DNA of 64,000 nucleotides from Flavobacteriales bacterium. GTDB taxonomy: Bacteria; Bacteroidota; Bacteroidia; Flavobacteriales_D; Sanyastnellaceae. A model generated the notes under the pieces. It was not told the DNA's origin and did not search any database. It saw nothing but the letters and a program-made list of their open reading frames with translations. The stretch lies in NCBI GenBank assembly GCA_030729695.1, contig JANQWV010000047.1:1-64000 (forward strand), in the 5' to 3' direction. The translations under genes were made by a program, and so were the position numbers. This document shows, piece by piece, positions 15,092 through 26,362 of this stretch. Within the stretch, counting starts at the first letter, position 1; every line of letters begins with the position of its first letter.

Positions 15092-16336
15092 ATGCCAAAA
15101 TCATTCGATAAAAAATTAGGTCTTACTATACTTGTAGCCTCTTTGGGTTACTTCGTAGACATCTACGATCTGCAACTCTTCAATATCGTAAGCAAAGAAA
15201 GTCTTCGTGGCATTGGCATAACCGACGAGAACCTAATCAAAACACTTGACTACAGTTTATTTCTATGGCAAATGTCGGGAATCATTTTAGGCGGACTTAT
15301 TTGGGGAATTCTGGGCGACAAACGCGGGAGAAAAAAAATACTCTTCGGTTCTATTCTTATCTATTCTTTGGCAAACATTGCGAATGCTTTTGTTACCAAT
15401 GTTGAAGCCTACTCCATCATTCGCTTTATAACAGGCATTGGTCTTGCCGGAGAATTAGGCGCAGCCGTTACGCTCATCAACGAATCCATGTCGAAGGAAA
15501 AACGAGGCATCGGAACCATGATTATTGTAACCATGGGCGCGCTCGGAGCCGTTGCCGCTGTTGGCATTCACAAACTTCAATTCACCATGCTTGGATTAGA
15601 ATCTTGGCAGATGTCCTATATCATAGGTGGGTGTCTAGGGTTGTTGCTTTTGTTCATGCGTTTTCAAACTTTCGAAAGTGAGATGTTCGACAAGGTGGAA
15701 AAACAAAAAGTACAACGCGGAAATTTCTTCATGCTATTTAAAACGAAGGAACGAGCACTGCGCTATTTATCATGCATTGCCATCGGACTTCCCGTTTGGT
15801 TTTGCGTTGGTTTGCTCATTAAGTTTTCTGACAAATTCGCAACCGTATTAGAAGTCGAAGGAACCATTGACCCCACAACGTGCATCATCTTTTGTTACCT
15901 CGGTCTTTCCGGAGGAGACCTCATTTCAGGCTTCATTAGTCAGTTCCTAAAAAGCAGAAAAAAAATCATCTTCTTCTATCTCGGAACAACGGTTATCATA
16001 AGCCTATACTTCCTCTTGGTTCATCACCATTCTGTAAACACATTCTATGCGCTAGCCGCACTGCTTGGCGCAACAACGGGTTACTGGGTATTGTTTGTTT
16101 CAAACGCAGCAGAACAATTCGGAACGAACATTCGCTCAACCGTTGCTTCAACTGTTCCCAACTTCGTGCGTGGATCAACTGTTCCAATAGTCTTAACCTT
16201 CAAATACATAGAGCCTAGTTTCGGAGTCATCAACAGCGCCTTAATCATAGGCGGAGTAACCATAGGAATTGCGGCAATAGCCCTCGCCTACTTGCCTGAA
16301 ACATTTGGAAAAAACCTCAACTTCATTGAAGAATAA
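15092..16336 (+). CDS. MFS transporter (sugar/metabolite porter-like)
   Basis: This 414-residue protein has about 12 hydrophobic segments. Between TM2 and TM3 it carries the MFS loop motif 'GDKRGRKK', and the first half has 'RFITGIGLAGELGAAVTLINE', characteristic of the sugar/organic-acid porter branch. A mid-protein cytoplasmic loop ('EKQKVQRGNFF') separates the two six-helix halves. The substrate is not readable from sequence. It sits between a 2H-like gene and genes for a prolyl oligopeptidase (1-bp gap) and a GH92 mannosidase, so import of a product of those enzymes (peptide, sugar) is a plausible inference. Confidence 0.85.
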   Translation: MPKSFDKKLGLTILVASLGYFVDIYDLQLFNIVSKESLRGIGITDENLIKTLDYSLFLWQMSGIILGGLIWGILGDKRGRKKILFGSILIYSLANIANAFVTNVEAYSIIRFITGIGLAGELGAAVTLINESMSKEKRGIGTMIIVTMGALGAVAAVGIHKLQFTMLGLESWQMSYIIGGCLGLLLLFMRFQTFESEMFDKVEKQKVQRGNFFMLFKTKERALRYLSCIAIGLPVWFCVGLLIKFSDKFATVLEVEGTIDPTTCIIFCYLGLSGGDLISGFISQFLKSRKKIIFFYLGTTVIISLYFLLVHHHSVNTFYALAALLGATTGYWVLFVSNAAEQFGTNIRSTVASTVPNFVRGSTVPIVLTFKYIEPSFGVINSALIIGGVTIGIAAIALAYLPETFGKNLNFIEE

Positions 16337-16337
16337 A

Positions 16338-18470
16338 ATGAAAAAAATTATCGCAATTGCATGCCTCACTTCTCTCGTTGCATGCAAACAAGAAATCGCT
16401 GTTATGCAAATTCAACAACCTCAAAACAAGAACATTCAAGACACCACTTTCGGATTCTTTGGCACCAAAGTACACGATCCTTTTTACGGACTTGAAGACG
16501 ACGGAAGCGCTCGCACCATGCAGTGGGTGAAAGATGAGCAAGCGATTACAGAAAAATATTTAAGCGGAGAAAAAATGCGCAACGAGATTCGCGAGCGCTT
16601 CACTTCCATTTTCAATTTTGAAAAAGTAAGTGCTCCCGACAAGCATGGCGATTATTATTTTTTCTGGAAGAACACCGGGCTGCAACCGCAAGCGGTGTGC
16701 TATGTAAAAAAAGGAATGCGCGGTGCTGAAAAAGTTTTTATTGATCCGAATGAATTAGATCCGAAAGGACTTACAACATACAGTTTACTCGACTCTAACG
16801 ACGATCACACCTTAATGGCTGTGGCAGTTAGCAAGGCCGGTAGCGATTGGAGTAACATTCATATTTTCAATATTGAAACTGGAGAAGAAGTTGAAGCGCC
16901 AATTGAATGGGTGAAGTTCAGTGGTGCGTCTTGGTTTGGAAATGGATTCTTCTACAGCCGCTATCCAGCGCCAGCTGCAGGAGAAGTTCTAAGCGGAAAC
17001 AACATGAATCACGCGGTCTACTATCACATCTTAGGAACAAGTCAAGATTCTGACAAACTTGTTTACGAAGACAAAAACAATCCGACATACTACAACAATG
17101 CAGGTTTAAGCGAAGACAAGCGCTACCTCTTTATCACATCTGCTCCTGGAACTGATGGCTACGCCGTCTATTACAAAGACATTGCAAACGGCGGAATGAA
17201 TTTCATTCCACTATTCACAGACTTAAGTCATCACAGTTCTGTGGTGGAAATAGCTATAGACGGAGAACTCATAGTGCACACAGATGTAGATGCGCCAAAT
17301 TACAGATTGGTAAAAGTGAATCCGGCTAATCCGAATCCCAAAAACTGGAAAACAATCATTCCCGAAGACAAGCGTTTGTTGGAAGGTGTTTCCACCTGCG
17401 GTGGAAAATTATTCCTTCATTACCTCAACATGGCCAACACCGAAATTGAAGCCTGCGACTATGAAGGAAAAAACATCAAGAAAATAACGCTTCCCGATGG
17501 AACCGGCACTGCAAGCGGATTCTCAGGCAAGCGTCAAGACAAGACATGTTACTTCACCTTCACTTCGTTCACCTATCCGGGAGTCATCTATTCGTTCAAT
17601 GTTGAAGATCTTACCTACGGTGAATATCACAGACCTTCGGTCGATTTCAACATGAATGACTACGAAAGCAAACAAGTTCTCGTGACGTCGAAAGACGGAA
17701 CACAAGTCCCTCTCTTCCTCGTTCATAAAAAAGGACTTGTGTTAGATGGAAATAATCCAACACTGCTCTACGGATACGGCGGATTCAACATTTCATTAAC
17801 GCCTTCATTCTCTTCTTCGCGCTTAATACTACTCGAACAAGGCGGCGTATTCGCTATGGCGAATCTTCGCGGTGGCGGCGAGTTTGGAGAGAACTGGCAC
17901 AAAGGCGGAATGCTTTACAACAAGCAAAACGTCTTCGACGATTTCTTGGCTTGCGCAGATTACCTCATCGAAAACAAATACACTTCAACACAAACATTAG
18001 GAATTGAAGGCGGGTCAAACGGAGGGCTTTTAGTGGGCGCTTGCATGACGCAGCACCCTGAAAAATTCGCTGTTGCTTTTCCTGCTGTTGGAGTGTTAGA
18101 CATGCTTCGCTACCATCACTTCACAGTTGGAAAAGGATGGATTCCGGAATACGGAAGCGCCGACGAATCGGAACAAATGTTCAACTACCTCAAAGGCTAT
18201 TCGCCTTATCACAACTTGAAACCCAACACGAATTATCCTGCGACCATGGTTATGACTGCAGACCACGATGATCGCGTAGTTCCAGCACACAGCTTCAAGT
18301 TCGCAGCCATGCTTCAAGAATGCACAACGAACGAAAGACCTGCACTTATTCGCATTGAAACAAGCGCAGGACACGGCGCAGGAAAAAGCACTGAACAAAT
18401 CATTGCGGAACAAACAGACAAGTGGACCTTCTTCTTCAAAAACGTTGGACACAATTATTCTTTGAAATAA
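16338..18470 (+). CDS. Prolyl oligopeptidase, S9A family
   Basis: This encodes 710 residues from the ATG at 16338, which opens a lipoprotein-like signal (MKKIIAIACLTSLVAC). The N-terminal part starts with 'TTFGFFGTKVHDPFYGLEDD', a signature of prolyl endopeptidases, then a beta-propeller. The C-terminal alpha/beta-hydrolase domain has the nucleophile in 'GIEGGSNGGLL' (Ser about 560), the acid in 'DHDDRVVPAHS' (Asp about 645) and the base in 'SAGHGAGK' (His about 679). The enzyme cleaves short peptides after proline, here probably in the periplasm or on the membrane. Gaps of one base on both sides place it firmly in the operon. Confidence 0.95.
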   Translation: MKKIIAIACLTSLVACKQEIAVMQIQQPQNKNIQDTTFGFFGTKVHDPFYGLEDDGSARTMQWVKDEQAITEKYLSGEKMRNEIRERFTSIFNFEKVSAPDKHGDYYFFWKNTGLQPQAVCYVKKGMRGAEKVFIDPNELDPKGLTTYSLLDSNDDHTLMAVAVSKAGSDWSNIHIFNIETGEEVEAPIEWVKFSGASWFGNGFFYSRYPAPAAGEVLSGNNMNHAVYYHILGTSQDSDKLVYEDKNNPTYYNNAGLSEDKRYLFITSAPGTDGYAVYYKDIANGGMNFIPLFTDLSHHSSVVEIAIDGELIVHTDVDAPNYRLVKVNPANPNPKNWKTIIPEDKRLLEGVSTCGGKLFLHYLNMANTEIEACDYEGKNIKKITLPDGTGTASGFSGKRQDKTCYFTFTSFTYPGVIYSFNVEDLTYGEYHRPSVDFNMNDYESKQVLVTSKDGTQVPLFLVHKKGLVLDGNNPTLLYGYGGFNISLTPSFSSSRLILLEQGGVFAMANLRGGGEFGENWHKGGMLYNKQNVFDDFLACADYLIENKYTSTQTLGIEGGSNGGLLVGACMTQHPEKFAVAFPAVGVLDMLRYHHFTVGKGWIPEYGSADESEQMFNYLKGYSPYHNLKPNTNYPATMVMTADHDDRVVPAHSFKFAAMLQECTTNERPALIRIETSAGHGAGKSTEQIIAEQTDKWTFFFKNVGHNYSLK

Positions 18471-18471
18471 A

Positions 18472-20751
18472 ATGAAAAAGATGCGCCTCTTAACATTCGC
18501 ATCATTGGTTGCATTCGCAAATTTTTGTTCGGGTCAACTGATTGAAAAAGTCAATGTATTTATCGGCACCAATAAAATGGGCCACACCTTTCCCGGTGCT
18601 ACTGCGCCTTTCGGAATGGTGCAACTTTCTCCTGAAACGAAACGGGCAAATTTCTTCAACGAGAAAGGGGAATACAACAGCGAAGTATACAATTACTGCT
18701 CGGGATACCAATACCAAGATTCGGTTATACAGGGATTTGCGCACACGCATTTTTCAGGAACCGGACACTCCGATTTAGGTGATTTCTTGGTGATGCCAAT
18801 AACAGGAAACGTGGATTTGAAAGCAGAAAACTTTCAGTCTTCCTTTCAACATAAAAATGAAAAAGCCCTTCCTGGTTTTTACAGTGTAATGCTCGATGAT
18901 CACAAAATTCTTGCAGAGCTCACCGCCTCTGATCGGGTGGGATTTCACAGATACACGTTTCCTCAAAATGAAAATCCGGAAGTCGTTCTAGATTTCACTT
19001 ACAACATTTACAATTACGATGGAAAAAATGTCTGGACTTTCATTCGCGTTGAAAACGATTCGCTCATTACCGGCTATCGCATAACCAGCGGTTGGGCGAA
19101 AACAAAAACTGTTTATTTCGCGGCAGCCTTTTCTCAACCCATTTCAAATTACACAACCGCAAACCTTAGCGAGCAAGACTACAAAGGCTTCTATCGCAAA
19201 TTCAATCAGTCTAAAAATTTTCCAGAAGCTGCCGGAAAAGAAATTCGAATGTTATTGGAATTCGAAAAAAGCGACAGCCCTCTTCAAATCAAATGGGCCC
19301 TTTCGAACACCAGCACAGAAGGCGCTTTGAAAAATCTTCGAGCGGAAATCCCACATTGGAATTTCGATTTAACGAAAAAAGAAACGCAAGCGAAATGGGA
19401 ACATGAACTTGAAAAAGTAACGATTCAAATTCCAGATAAGAACAAAGAATCCGTTTTCTATACGGCACTTTATCACACCTGCCTCTCGCCAGTTCTTTAC
19501 GAAGATGTAGACGGCCATTACAAAGGGCTAGATCAGAACATTCACAACTCCGAAGGATTTGAAAATTACACCGTCTTTTCGCTTTGGGACACCTACCGCG
19601 CGCTGCATCCGTTGTTCAACCTTATTCAGCCAACGAGAAACAACAACATGATTCACTCTATGCTTGCACATCAGAAGCAAAGTGTGCATCACATGTTACC
19701 CGTGTGGAGTCATTACGCCAATGAGAATTGGTGCATGACTGGCTATCATGCGGTCTCTGTTATTGCAGATGCTGCAGTGAAACAAGTTGGAAATTTCAAT
19801 TTGAAAGAGGCATACAAAGCATGCGACCAAACGGCTTGTGTAGATTATTTCGAAGGGTTAAAAGACTACATTGAAATTGGTTTTGTACCTGAAGACAAGT
19901 CAGGAGTTTCCGTGAGCAAGACGTTGGAATACGCCTACGACGATTGGTGCATTGCGCAACTCTCTTCACTCACCAACAAATCGGAAGTAACCATGGGTTA
20001 CGCCAAATACTTCATGCGATCAGAATCATATCGCAACGTCTTCAATTCAAACACAGGGTTTACACAACCGAAACTCAGCACCGGTGAATGGAAGAAACCC
20101 TTTGATCCGCTCGACACGCATGGACAAGGATTCATCGAAGGGAACTCATGGAATTTCAGTCTGTACATTCCACACGCCATTCCAACTATGATTGAATTAA
20201 TGGGTGGAAAGAAACGATTTGAAGAGCATCTCGATTCGTTGTTCACAATGCACTTGGATGACAAGTACATTGAAAAGAACGAAGACATAACGCGCGACGG
20301 AATTATGGGGAATTATGTGCATGGAAACGAGCCAAGTCATCACGTGCCCTATTTATACAACTACACTTCTTCGCCTTGGAAAACGCAAGAACGTGTGCAT
20401 GCCATTGCGAATAAATTCTACACCAATGAAACCAATGGTTTATGTGGAAATGACGATGCGGGGCAGATGTCTGCTTGGTATGTCTTTTCTGCGCTTGGTA
20501 TTTATCCCACTTGTCCAGGCAGCGTCAATTACGACCTCGGCTCCCCATTGGTAAACGAGGCATTCGTTAAATTGGAAAACGGAAAGACCATACAAATCAA
20601 AGCAAGCAAACTGAACGACAAGAACATTTATGTGAAATCTGTAAAATGGAATAGCAAAGAAATCGGACTTCAAATCTCACATTTAGATTTAGTTCAAGGC
20701 GGTGTTCTCGAATTTGATATGACTTCGAAACCGAAGAAACTAAAAAAATAA
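18472..20751 (+). CDS. GH92 alpha-mannosidase (alpha-1,2-type candidate), exported
   Basis: This 759-residue protein has a signal peptide (MKKMRLLTFASLVAFANFCSGQ). GH92 landmarks are present in order: 'FPGATAPFGMVQLSPET', 'YCSGYQYQDSVIQGFAHTHFSGTG', 'SLWDTYRALHPLFNL', 'EGNSWNFSLYIPH' and 'GNDDAGQMSAWYVFSALGIYP'. These enzymes are calcium-dependent exo-mannosidases that trim alpha-linked mannose from glycans by inversion; exact linkage cannot be told from sequence. The gene ends the MFS-peptidase-mannosidase operon, suggesting combined use of mannosylated glycoprotein or algal/yeast material. Confidence 0.95.
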   Translation: MKKMRLLTFASLVAFANFCSGQLIEKVNVFIGTNKMGHTFPGATAPFGMVQLSPETKRANFFNEKGEYNSEVYNYCSGYQYQDSVIQGFAHTHFSGTGHSDLGDFLVMPITGNVDLKAENFQSSFQHKNEKALPGFYSVMLDDHKILAELTASDRVGFHRYTFPQNENPEVVLDFTYNIYNYDGKNVWTFIRVENDSLITGYRITSGWAKTKTVYFAAAFSQPISNYTTANLSEQDYKGFYRKFNQSKNFPEAAGKEIRMLLEFEKSDSPLQIKWALSNTSTEGALKNLRAEIPHWNFDLTKKETQAKWEHELEKVTIQIPDKNKESVFYTALYHTCLSPVLYEDVDGHYKGLDQNIHNSEGFENYTVFSLWDTYRALHPLFNLIQPTRNNNMIHSMLAHQKQSVHHMLPVWSHYANENWCMTGYHAVSVIADAAVKQVGNFNLKEAYKACDQTACVDYFEGLKDYIEIGFVPEDKSGVSVSKTLEYAYDDWCIAQLSSLTNKSEVTMGYAKYFMRSESYRNVFNSNTGFTQPKLSTGEWKKPFDPLDTHGQGFIEGNSWNFSLYIPHAIPTMIELMGGKKRFEEHLDSLFTMHLDDKYIEKNEDITRDGIMGNYVHGNEPSHHVPYLYNYTSSPWKTQERVHAIANKFYTNETNGLCGNDDAGQMSAWYVFSALGIYPTCPGSVNYDLGSPLVNEAFVKLENGKTIQIKASKLNDKNIYVKSVKWNSKEIGLQISHLDLVQGGVLEFDMTSKPKKLKK

Positions 20752-22677
<1,926 letters not shown>

Positions 22678-22678
22678 A

Positions 22679-23767
22679 TTATTCTTGAGTTGCAGGTTTA
22701 CGGAATGGCAGCAAGCGCAATTCCTTTTCAAAGTTAATTAAAAATGCTTGCCAATAGCGCGCTGCAGTAGTATTGTCTTGAAGAACCGATGGCCTTCCAA
22801 CATCCCCTGCTTCGCGAATGCTCTGAATCAACGGAATTTCTCCAATAACAGGAAGATTCAAACTCTCTGCAAGGCGCTTCGTTCCGCCTTCACCAAAAAT
22901 GAAATACTTGTTTTCTGGAAGTTCTGCTGGCGTGAACCAAGACATATTCTCTACCAATCCCAATACTGGAATATTTACCGCCGGCAATTGGAACATCGCT
23001 ATTCCCTTACGCGCATCTACAAGCGCAACCTCTTGCGGCGTGCTCACCACAACAACTGCAGAGATTGGCAACGTTTGTACAATACTTAAATGAACATCGC
23101 CCGTCCCGGGAGGAAGATCAACAATCATATAATCCAATTCTCCCCATTCAACATCGGTGATCATTTGATTCAAAGCTTTCGTAGCCATTGGACCGCGCCA
23201 AACAACCGCTTGATCACCTTCCGTGAAAAACCCGATACTCAATACTTTTACACCATGTGCGTCTACAGGAGCCATTACTTTCTTTCCATCTACTTCTATG
23301 AGTCTTGGTTTTTCCAATACCACATCAAACATAGTTGGTGCAGATGGTCCGTAGATGTCGGCATCTAACAACCCTACTTTATGTCCCAAAGCTGCTAGAC
23401 CTGCAGCCAAGTTCGAAGACACAGTGCTCTTGCCTACGCCACCCTTTCCACTCGCAACAGCAATAATGTGTTTTACGCCTGGAAGAATTCTGCGCAACTC
23501 ACCGCTCCTCTCATCTCCTGCTATCGCTTCAACATGAACCTTAACTTCAAATTCATTTCCAAGCACGCGTTGTATAGCGAAGACACAAGCCTCACGCATG
23601 CGTTGTTTGGCATGCATTGCAGGATTACTCACTTTTACTTCCAACTCAATCTCATTCCCTTCTGCGCGAATAATCTTTACTAGATTCAAGGTCACAATGT
23701 CCTTCTTCAAATCTGGTTCTTGCACGTTCGCTAACGCCTCTAAAATTGCTGCTTTTGAAACACTCAT
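22679..23767 (-). CDS. mrp: Mrp/ApbC-type P-loop Fe-S cluster carrier ATPase
   Basis: This encodes 362 residues. The N-terminal 90 residues are a MIP18/DUF59 domain (ALANVQEPDLKKDIVTLNLV). The ATPase domain has the deviant Walker A 'ASGKGGVGKST', 'LDADIYGPSAPTMF', 'DYMIVDLPPGTGD' and 'VSTPQEVALVDARKG'. These proteins bind and transfer [4Fe-4S] clusters; the family also usually has a CxxC near residue 280, and I do not see an obvious CxxC there, which is worth noting. It sits directly upstream of the NfuA-like gene and 4 bp after trmB on the same strand. Confidence 0.93.
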   Translation of the reverse strand: MSVSKAAILEALANVQEPDLKKDIVTLNLVKIIRAEGNEIELEVKVSNPAMHAKQRMREACVFAIQRVLGNEFEVKVHVEAIAGDERSGELRRILPGVKHIIAVASGKGGVGKSTVSSNLAAGLAALGHKVGLLDADIYGPSAPTMFDVVLEKPRLIEVDGKKVMAPVDAHGVKVLSIGFFTEGDQAVVWRGPMATKALNQMITDVEWGELDYMIVDLPPGTGDVHLSIVQTLPISAVVVVSTPQEVALVDARKGIAMFQLPAVNIPVLGLVENMSWFTPAELPENKYFIFGEGGTKRLAESLNLPVIGEIPLIQSIREAGDVGRPSVLQDNTTAARYWQAFLINFEKELRLLPFRKPATQE

Positions 23768-23771
23768 AGTA

Positions 23772-24470
23772 TTATTTTTTCGGCATTCTTGCCTGAATGT
23801 ATTTAATCTTTCTTCCTTCCTTCAACCACATTTGCTCGTAGAATGTTCTTATCTCCAAAACATCTTTCAACTTCTCGTCTATCGTTTCTAAAAATCCCGA
23901 TTCGTAAATGTTGTCGTCATGTAAAACGATTTCTGCTCCCATCAAAGGAATCTCGCGCAAAGCACGCTCGTAGAGCGCTGGATTGTCATGCTTAATGTGA
24001 ACAATTCCCTCCGACTTCAACATGCGTTCATAGCGCTTCATATAAAAGCCTGAGGTGATTCTTCTGTTTCCATCGTGATCATTCGGCATCGGGTCTGAAA
24101 ACGTAAGCCAGATTTCATCCAATTCATTGTCAGCGAAAAACGCGTCAATGAATTCAATTCTCGCTCGAAGAAAAGCCACATTGGTCAACCCCATTTCAAG
24201 AGACTCTTTTGCCCCTTTATGAAAACGATGTCCTTTAACGTCGATCCCTAAATAATTCTTATCTAAATTTCGCTGCGCTTGTCCAACCGCATACTCCCCT
24301 TTCCCACAGCCCAATTCAACAACAAGCGGATTATTGTTCTTATAGAATTCATCGCGCCACAATCCTTTCATGAACGTCGCTTTCTCGCGAATGATTGGCA
24401 TTAAGTTCGGTTCGAACACATGCGGAAACGTCTTGTTTTCAGCCCACCGTTTTAACTTATCCTTCGCCAT
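23772..24470 (-). CDS. trmB: tRNA (guanine-46-N7)-methyltransferase TrmB
   Basis: This 232-residue SAM-dependent methyltransferase forms m7G46 in tRNA variable loops. It shows the SAM-binding 'VVELGCGKGEYAVGQA', 'NYLGIDVKGHRFHKGAKES', and the family motif 'IWLTFSDPMPNDHDGNRR' (elsewhere usually 'FPDPWPK.rH..RR'). A basic N-terminus and a C-terminal 'YIQARMPKK' are usual. One base separates it from the upstream thioesterase gene, so thioesterase-trmB-mrp-nfu look like one unit. Confidence 0.95.
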   Translation of the reverse strand: MAKDKLKRWAENKTFPHVFEPNLMPIIREKATFMKGLWRDEFYKNNNPLVVELGCGKGEYAVGQAQRNLDKNYLGIDVKGHRFHKGAKESLEMGLTNVAFLRARIEFIDAFFADNELDEIWLTFSDPMPNDHDGNRRITSGFYMKRYERMLKSEGIVHIKHDNPALYERALREIPLMGAEIVLHDDNIYESGFLETIDEKLKDVLEIRTFYEQMWLKEGRKIKYIQARMPKK

Positions 24471-24471
24471 A

Positions 24472-24882
24472 TTAACTTCCTATAAACACCGCTCGCCATG
24501 CCTCTGGAATGGCTTGCGGACGTTTGTCCTTGTGATTGAAACAAACCAGAACCGATTTTCCTGTTGCGCATAAACGTTCGCCAACAACAACACGGTAACA
24601 CACCGAAAAACTCTTATTGCCAACATGCTCAACCCACAACCGAATGTTCATTCGGTCGTTTAAGAAAACAGGATAGATGTAATCTATTTCATTTCGAGCA
24701 ACAATAACTCCGTCTTCATTCCAATTCCAAATTCGCGCTACGCGCTCTTTGAAATAAGCCATACGAGCTTGCTCGAAATAACTGAAGTATACAGCATTGT
24801 TCACATGACCCATGGCATCTATATCCGCGAAACGAATTTCAACAGATGTCTCGAAAATCTCTTTCCCTTCGGGCTCTTCCAT
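24472..24882 (-). CDS. Hot-dog fold acyl-CoA thioesterase (YbgC/4HBT-like)
   Basis: This encodes 136 residues. The segment 'VEIRFADIDAMGHVNNAVYFSYFEQAR' is the 4HBT signature, with the catalytic Asp in 'DIDAMGH'. Such enzymes hydrolyse acyl- or hydroxybenzoyl-CoA thioesters; the substrate is open. The gene starts the trmB-mrp-nfu unit on the minus strand. Confidence 0.85.
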   Translation of the reverse strand: MEEPEGKEIFETSVEIRFADIDAMGHVNNAVYFSYFEQARMAYFKERVARIWNWNEDGVIVARNEIDYIYPVFLNDRMNIRLWVEHVGNKSFSVCYRVVVGERLCATGKSVLVCFNHKDKRPQAIPEAWRAVFIGS

Positions 24883-24923
24883 AAAGTAATTTTAGAGCAC
24901 AAAGATAATTCCGAGTGGCAGTT

Positions 24924-26321
24924 CTATTTAGAAAAAACTTGATAACCGTATGGAGCCAAAGCGCGTTGATTTCTAGAGTAAAGCGAAAACGTTTCACTGT
25001 TGAAAATGCTTCTAAAATCTCCATCTGGAGCATCATCTGTAAAGTTGAATACCTGCGGCTTATCTGAGAAATTCAAAAGAACAACAACTTGGCGATCACC
25101 GTTGGTGCGAACGTATGCGTACAACACGTCGTCGTTGGATGTCTTTATCTTTTTGAAGGTTCCACCAAACTCGCCGTTCCACAAGGCCGGATTCTCGTGG
25201 TGAACCGCAAGCAAGCGCTTGTAGAAATCACTGTTTACATAATTGTTGAAGTATGCCGTGTCTTTATCGAAGAATCTCAAGCGCTTTGCATTTCCTTTGG
25301 CGTCTACTTCACCTCCTTCTTGAGAAGTGTATACCAACGGCATTCCTTGAAGAGTAAACGAAAGCACATCGAACAATTTTCGTTTCGCTCCGTATCGCTC
25401 ACCTCCTGTTCCATTCCAAGTATTCTCATCGTGATTGGTGGTGAATCCCATACGATACGCACTCTTTTGGAAAGCAGTATCTGATTTCGCCATGTACTCA
25501 TCGAAAGCATAAAGCGACTTTTCTCCTTTGGCCACAGCGTTCATAATGCCCATTAATTCCCAACTGTATGACATATCGAATGCCTTCAAATGGTGATCTT
25601 TTTGCTCAGCTTCCGCTAACATAAAGACAGGCTTAATAGCATCCAATGCCGCGCGCGCATCGTTCCAAAATTCCGTTGGAACATTCATCGCTACATCGCA
25701 ACGGTAACCATCTATTCCACAATCTCTCACCCAATATTCCATCGCGCGAATCATTTCTTTTCGCAACTCAACGTTGTCATAATTTAAATCCGCAACATCA
25801 GACCAATCTGGTACCGGAGGAACAATGTTTCCATTCGCATCATGTGTATACCATTCCGGGTGCTGAAGAACCCACGGATGATCCCAAGCGGTATGATTCG
25901 CAACCCAGTCGAGAATTACATACATACCCAACTCATGGGCCTTGTTTACCAAGCGTTTAAAATCTTCTGTAGTACCGAACTCTGGATTTACACCCGTGTA
26001 ATTTTTTACACTGTAGTAACTTCCTAAACTTCCCTTTCTGTTCAATTGTCCAATTGGGTTAATTGGCATAAGCCAAAGAATATCAACTCCCAGTGAATCA
26101 ATGCGAGGAAGATCTTTTTCCAATGCAGCAAAAGTTCCCGCAGCAGTGTGCTGACGTACGTTTACTTCATAAATGGTTGCATTTTTAGACCAACTAGGAT
26201 GACGCACAACTTTGGTTTCAGAATACCCAATTTGCTTAGCCTCTGAAGTGTAATCTTGGTTTTTAGTCACACCGCAACTTGTCAAAGCAACTGCCAATAA
26301 AACGAATAATTTATTTTTCAT
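24924..26321 (-). CDS. GH13 alpha-amylase family lipoprotein
   Basis: This encodes 465 residues from the ATG at 26321, opening a lipoprotein signal (MKNKLFVLLAVALTSC). The barrel has the four conserved GH13 regions: 'VILDWVANHTAWDH' (region I), 'GIDGYRCDVAMNVP' with the nucleophile Asp (II), 'PVFMLAEAEQ' with the acid/base Glu (III) and 'FTTNHDENTW' (IV). A short beta domain follows the barrel. It probably cleaves alpha-glucans at the outer membrane; the partial gene at the window's left edge belongs to the same clan, but no SusCD genes are nearby. A TATATTTG -7 element (26343-26350) lies upstream. Confidence 0.93.
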   Translation of the reverse strand: MKNKLFVLLAVALTSCGVTKNQDYTSEAKQIGYSETKVVRHPSWSKNATIYEVNVRQHTAAGTFAALEKDLPRIDSLGVDILWLMPINPIGQLNRKGSLGSYYSVKNYTGVNPEFGTTEDFKRLVNKAHELGMYVILDWVANHTAWDHPWVLQHPEWYTHDANGNIVPPVPDWSDVADLNYDNVELRKEMIRAMEYWVRDCGIDGYRCDVAMNVPTEFWNDARAALDAIKPVFMLAEAEQKDHHLKAFDMSYSWELMGIMNAVAKGEKSLYAFDEYMAKSDTAFQKSAYRMGFTTNHDENTWNGTGGERYGAKRKLFDVLSFTLQGMPLVYTSQEGGEVDAKGNAKRLRFFDKDTAYFNNYVNSDFYKRLLAVHHENPALWNGEFGGTFKKIKTSNDDVLYAYVRTNGDRQVVVLLNFSDKPQVFNFTDDAPDGDFRSIFNSETFSLYSRNQRALAPYGYQVFSK

Positions 26322-26342
26322 GTTGAAGGAAATACTTAGTGT

Positions 26343-26350
26343 CAAATATA
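26343..26350 (-). promoter_or_regulatory. Promoter -7 element of the GH13 gene
   Basis: The minus strand reads TATATTTG, 21 bp upstream of the GH13 ATG, inside the 41-bp gap after the WD40 gene. Confidence 0.5.
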
Positions 26351-26362
26351 CACGAAGGTCTC

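Noticed and set aside
14284-20751. Polysaccharide utilisation locus
   Set aside because: No SusC/SusD-like genes or hybrid regulator are present around the GH92 and GH13 genes.
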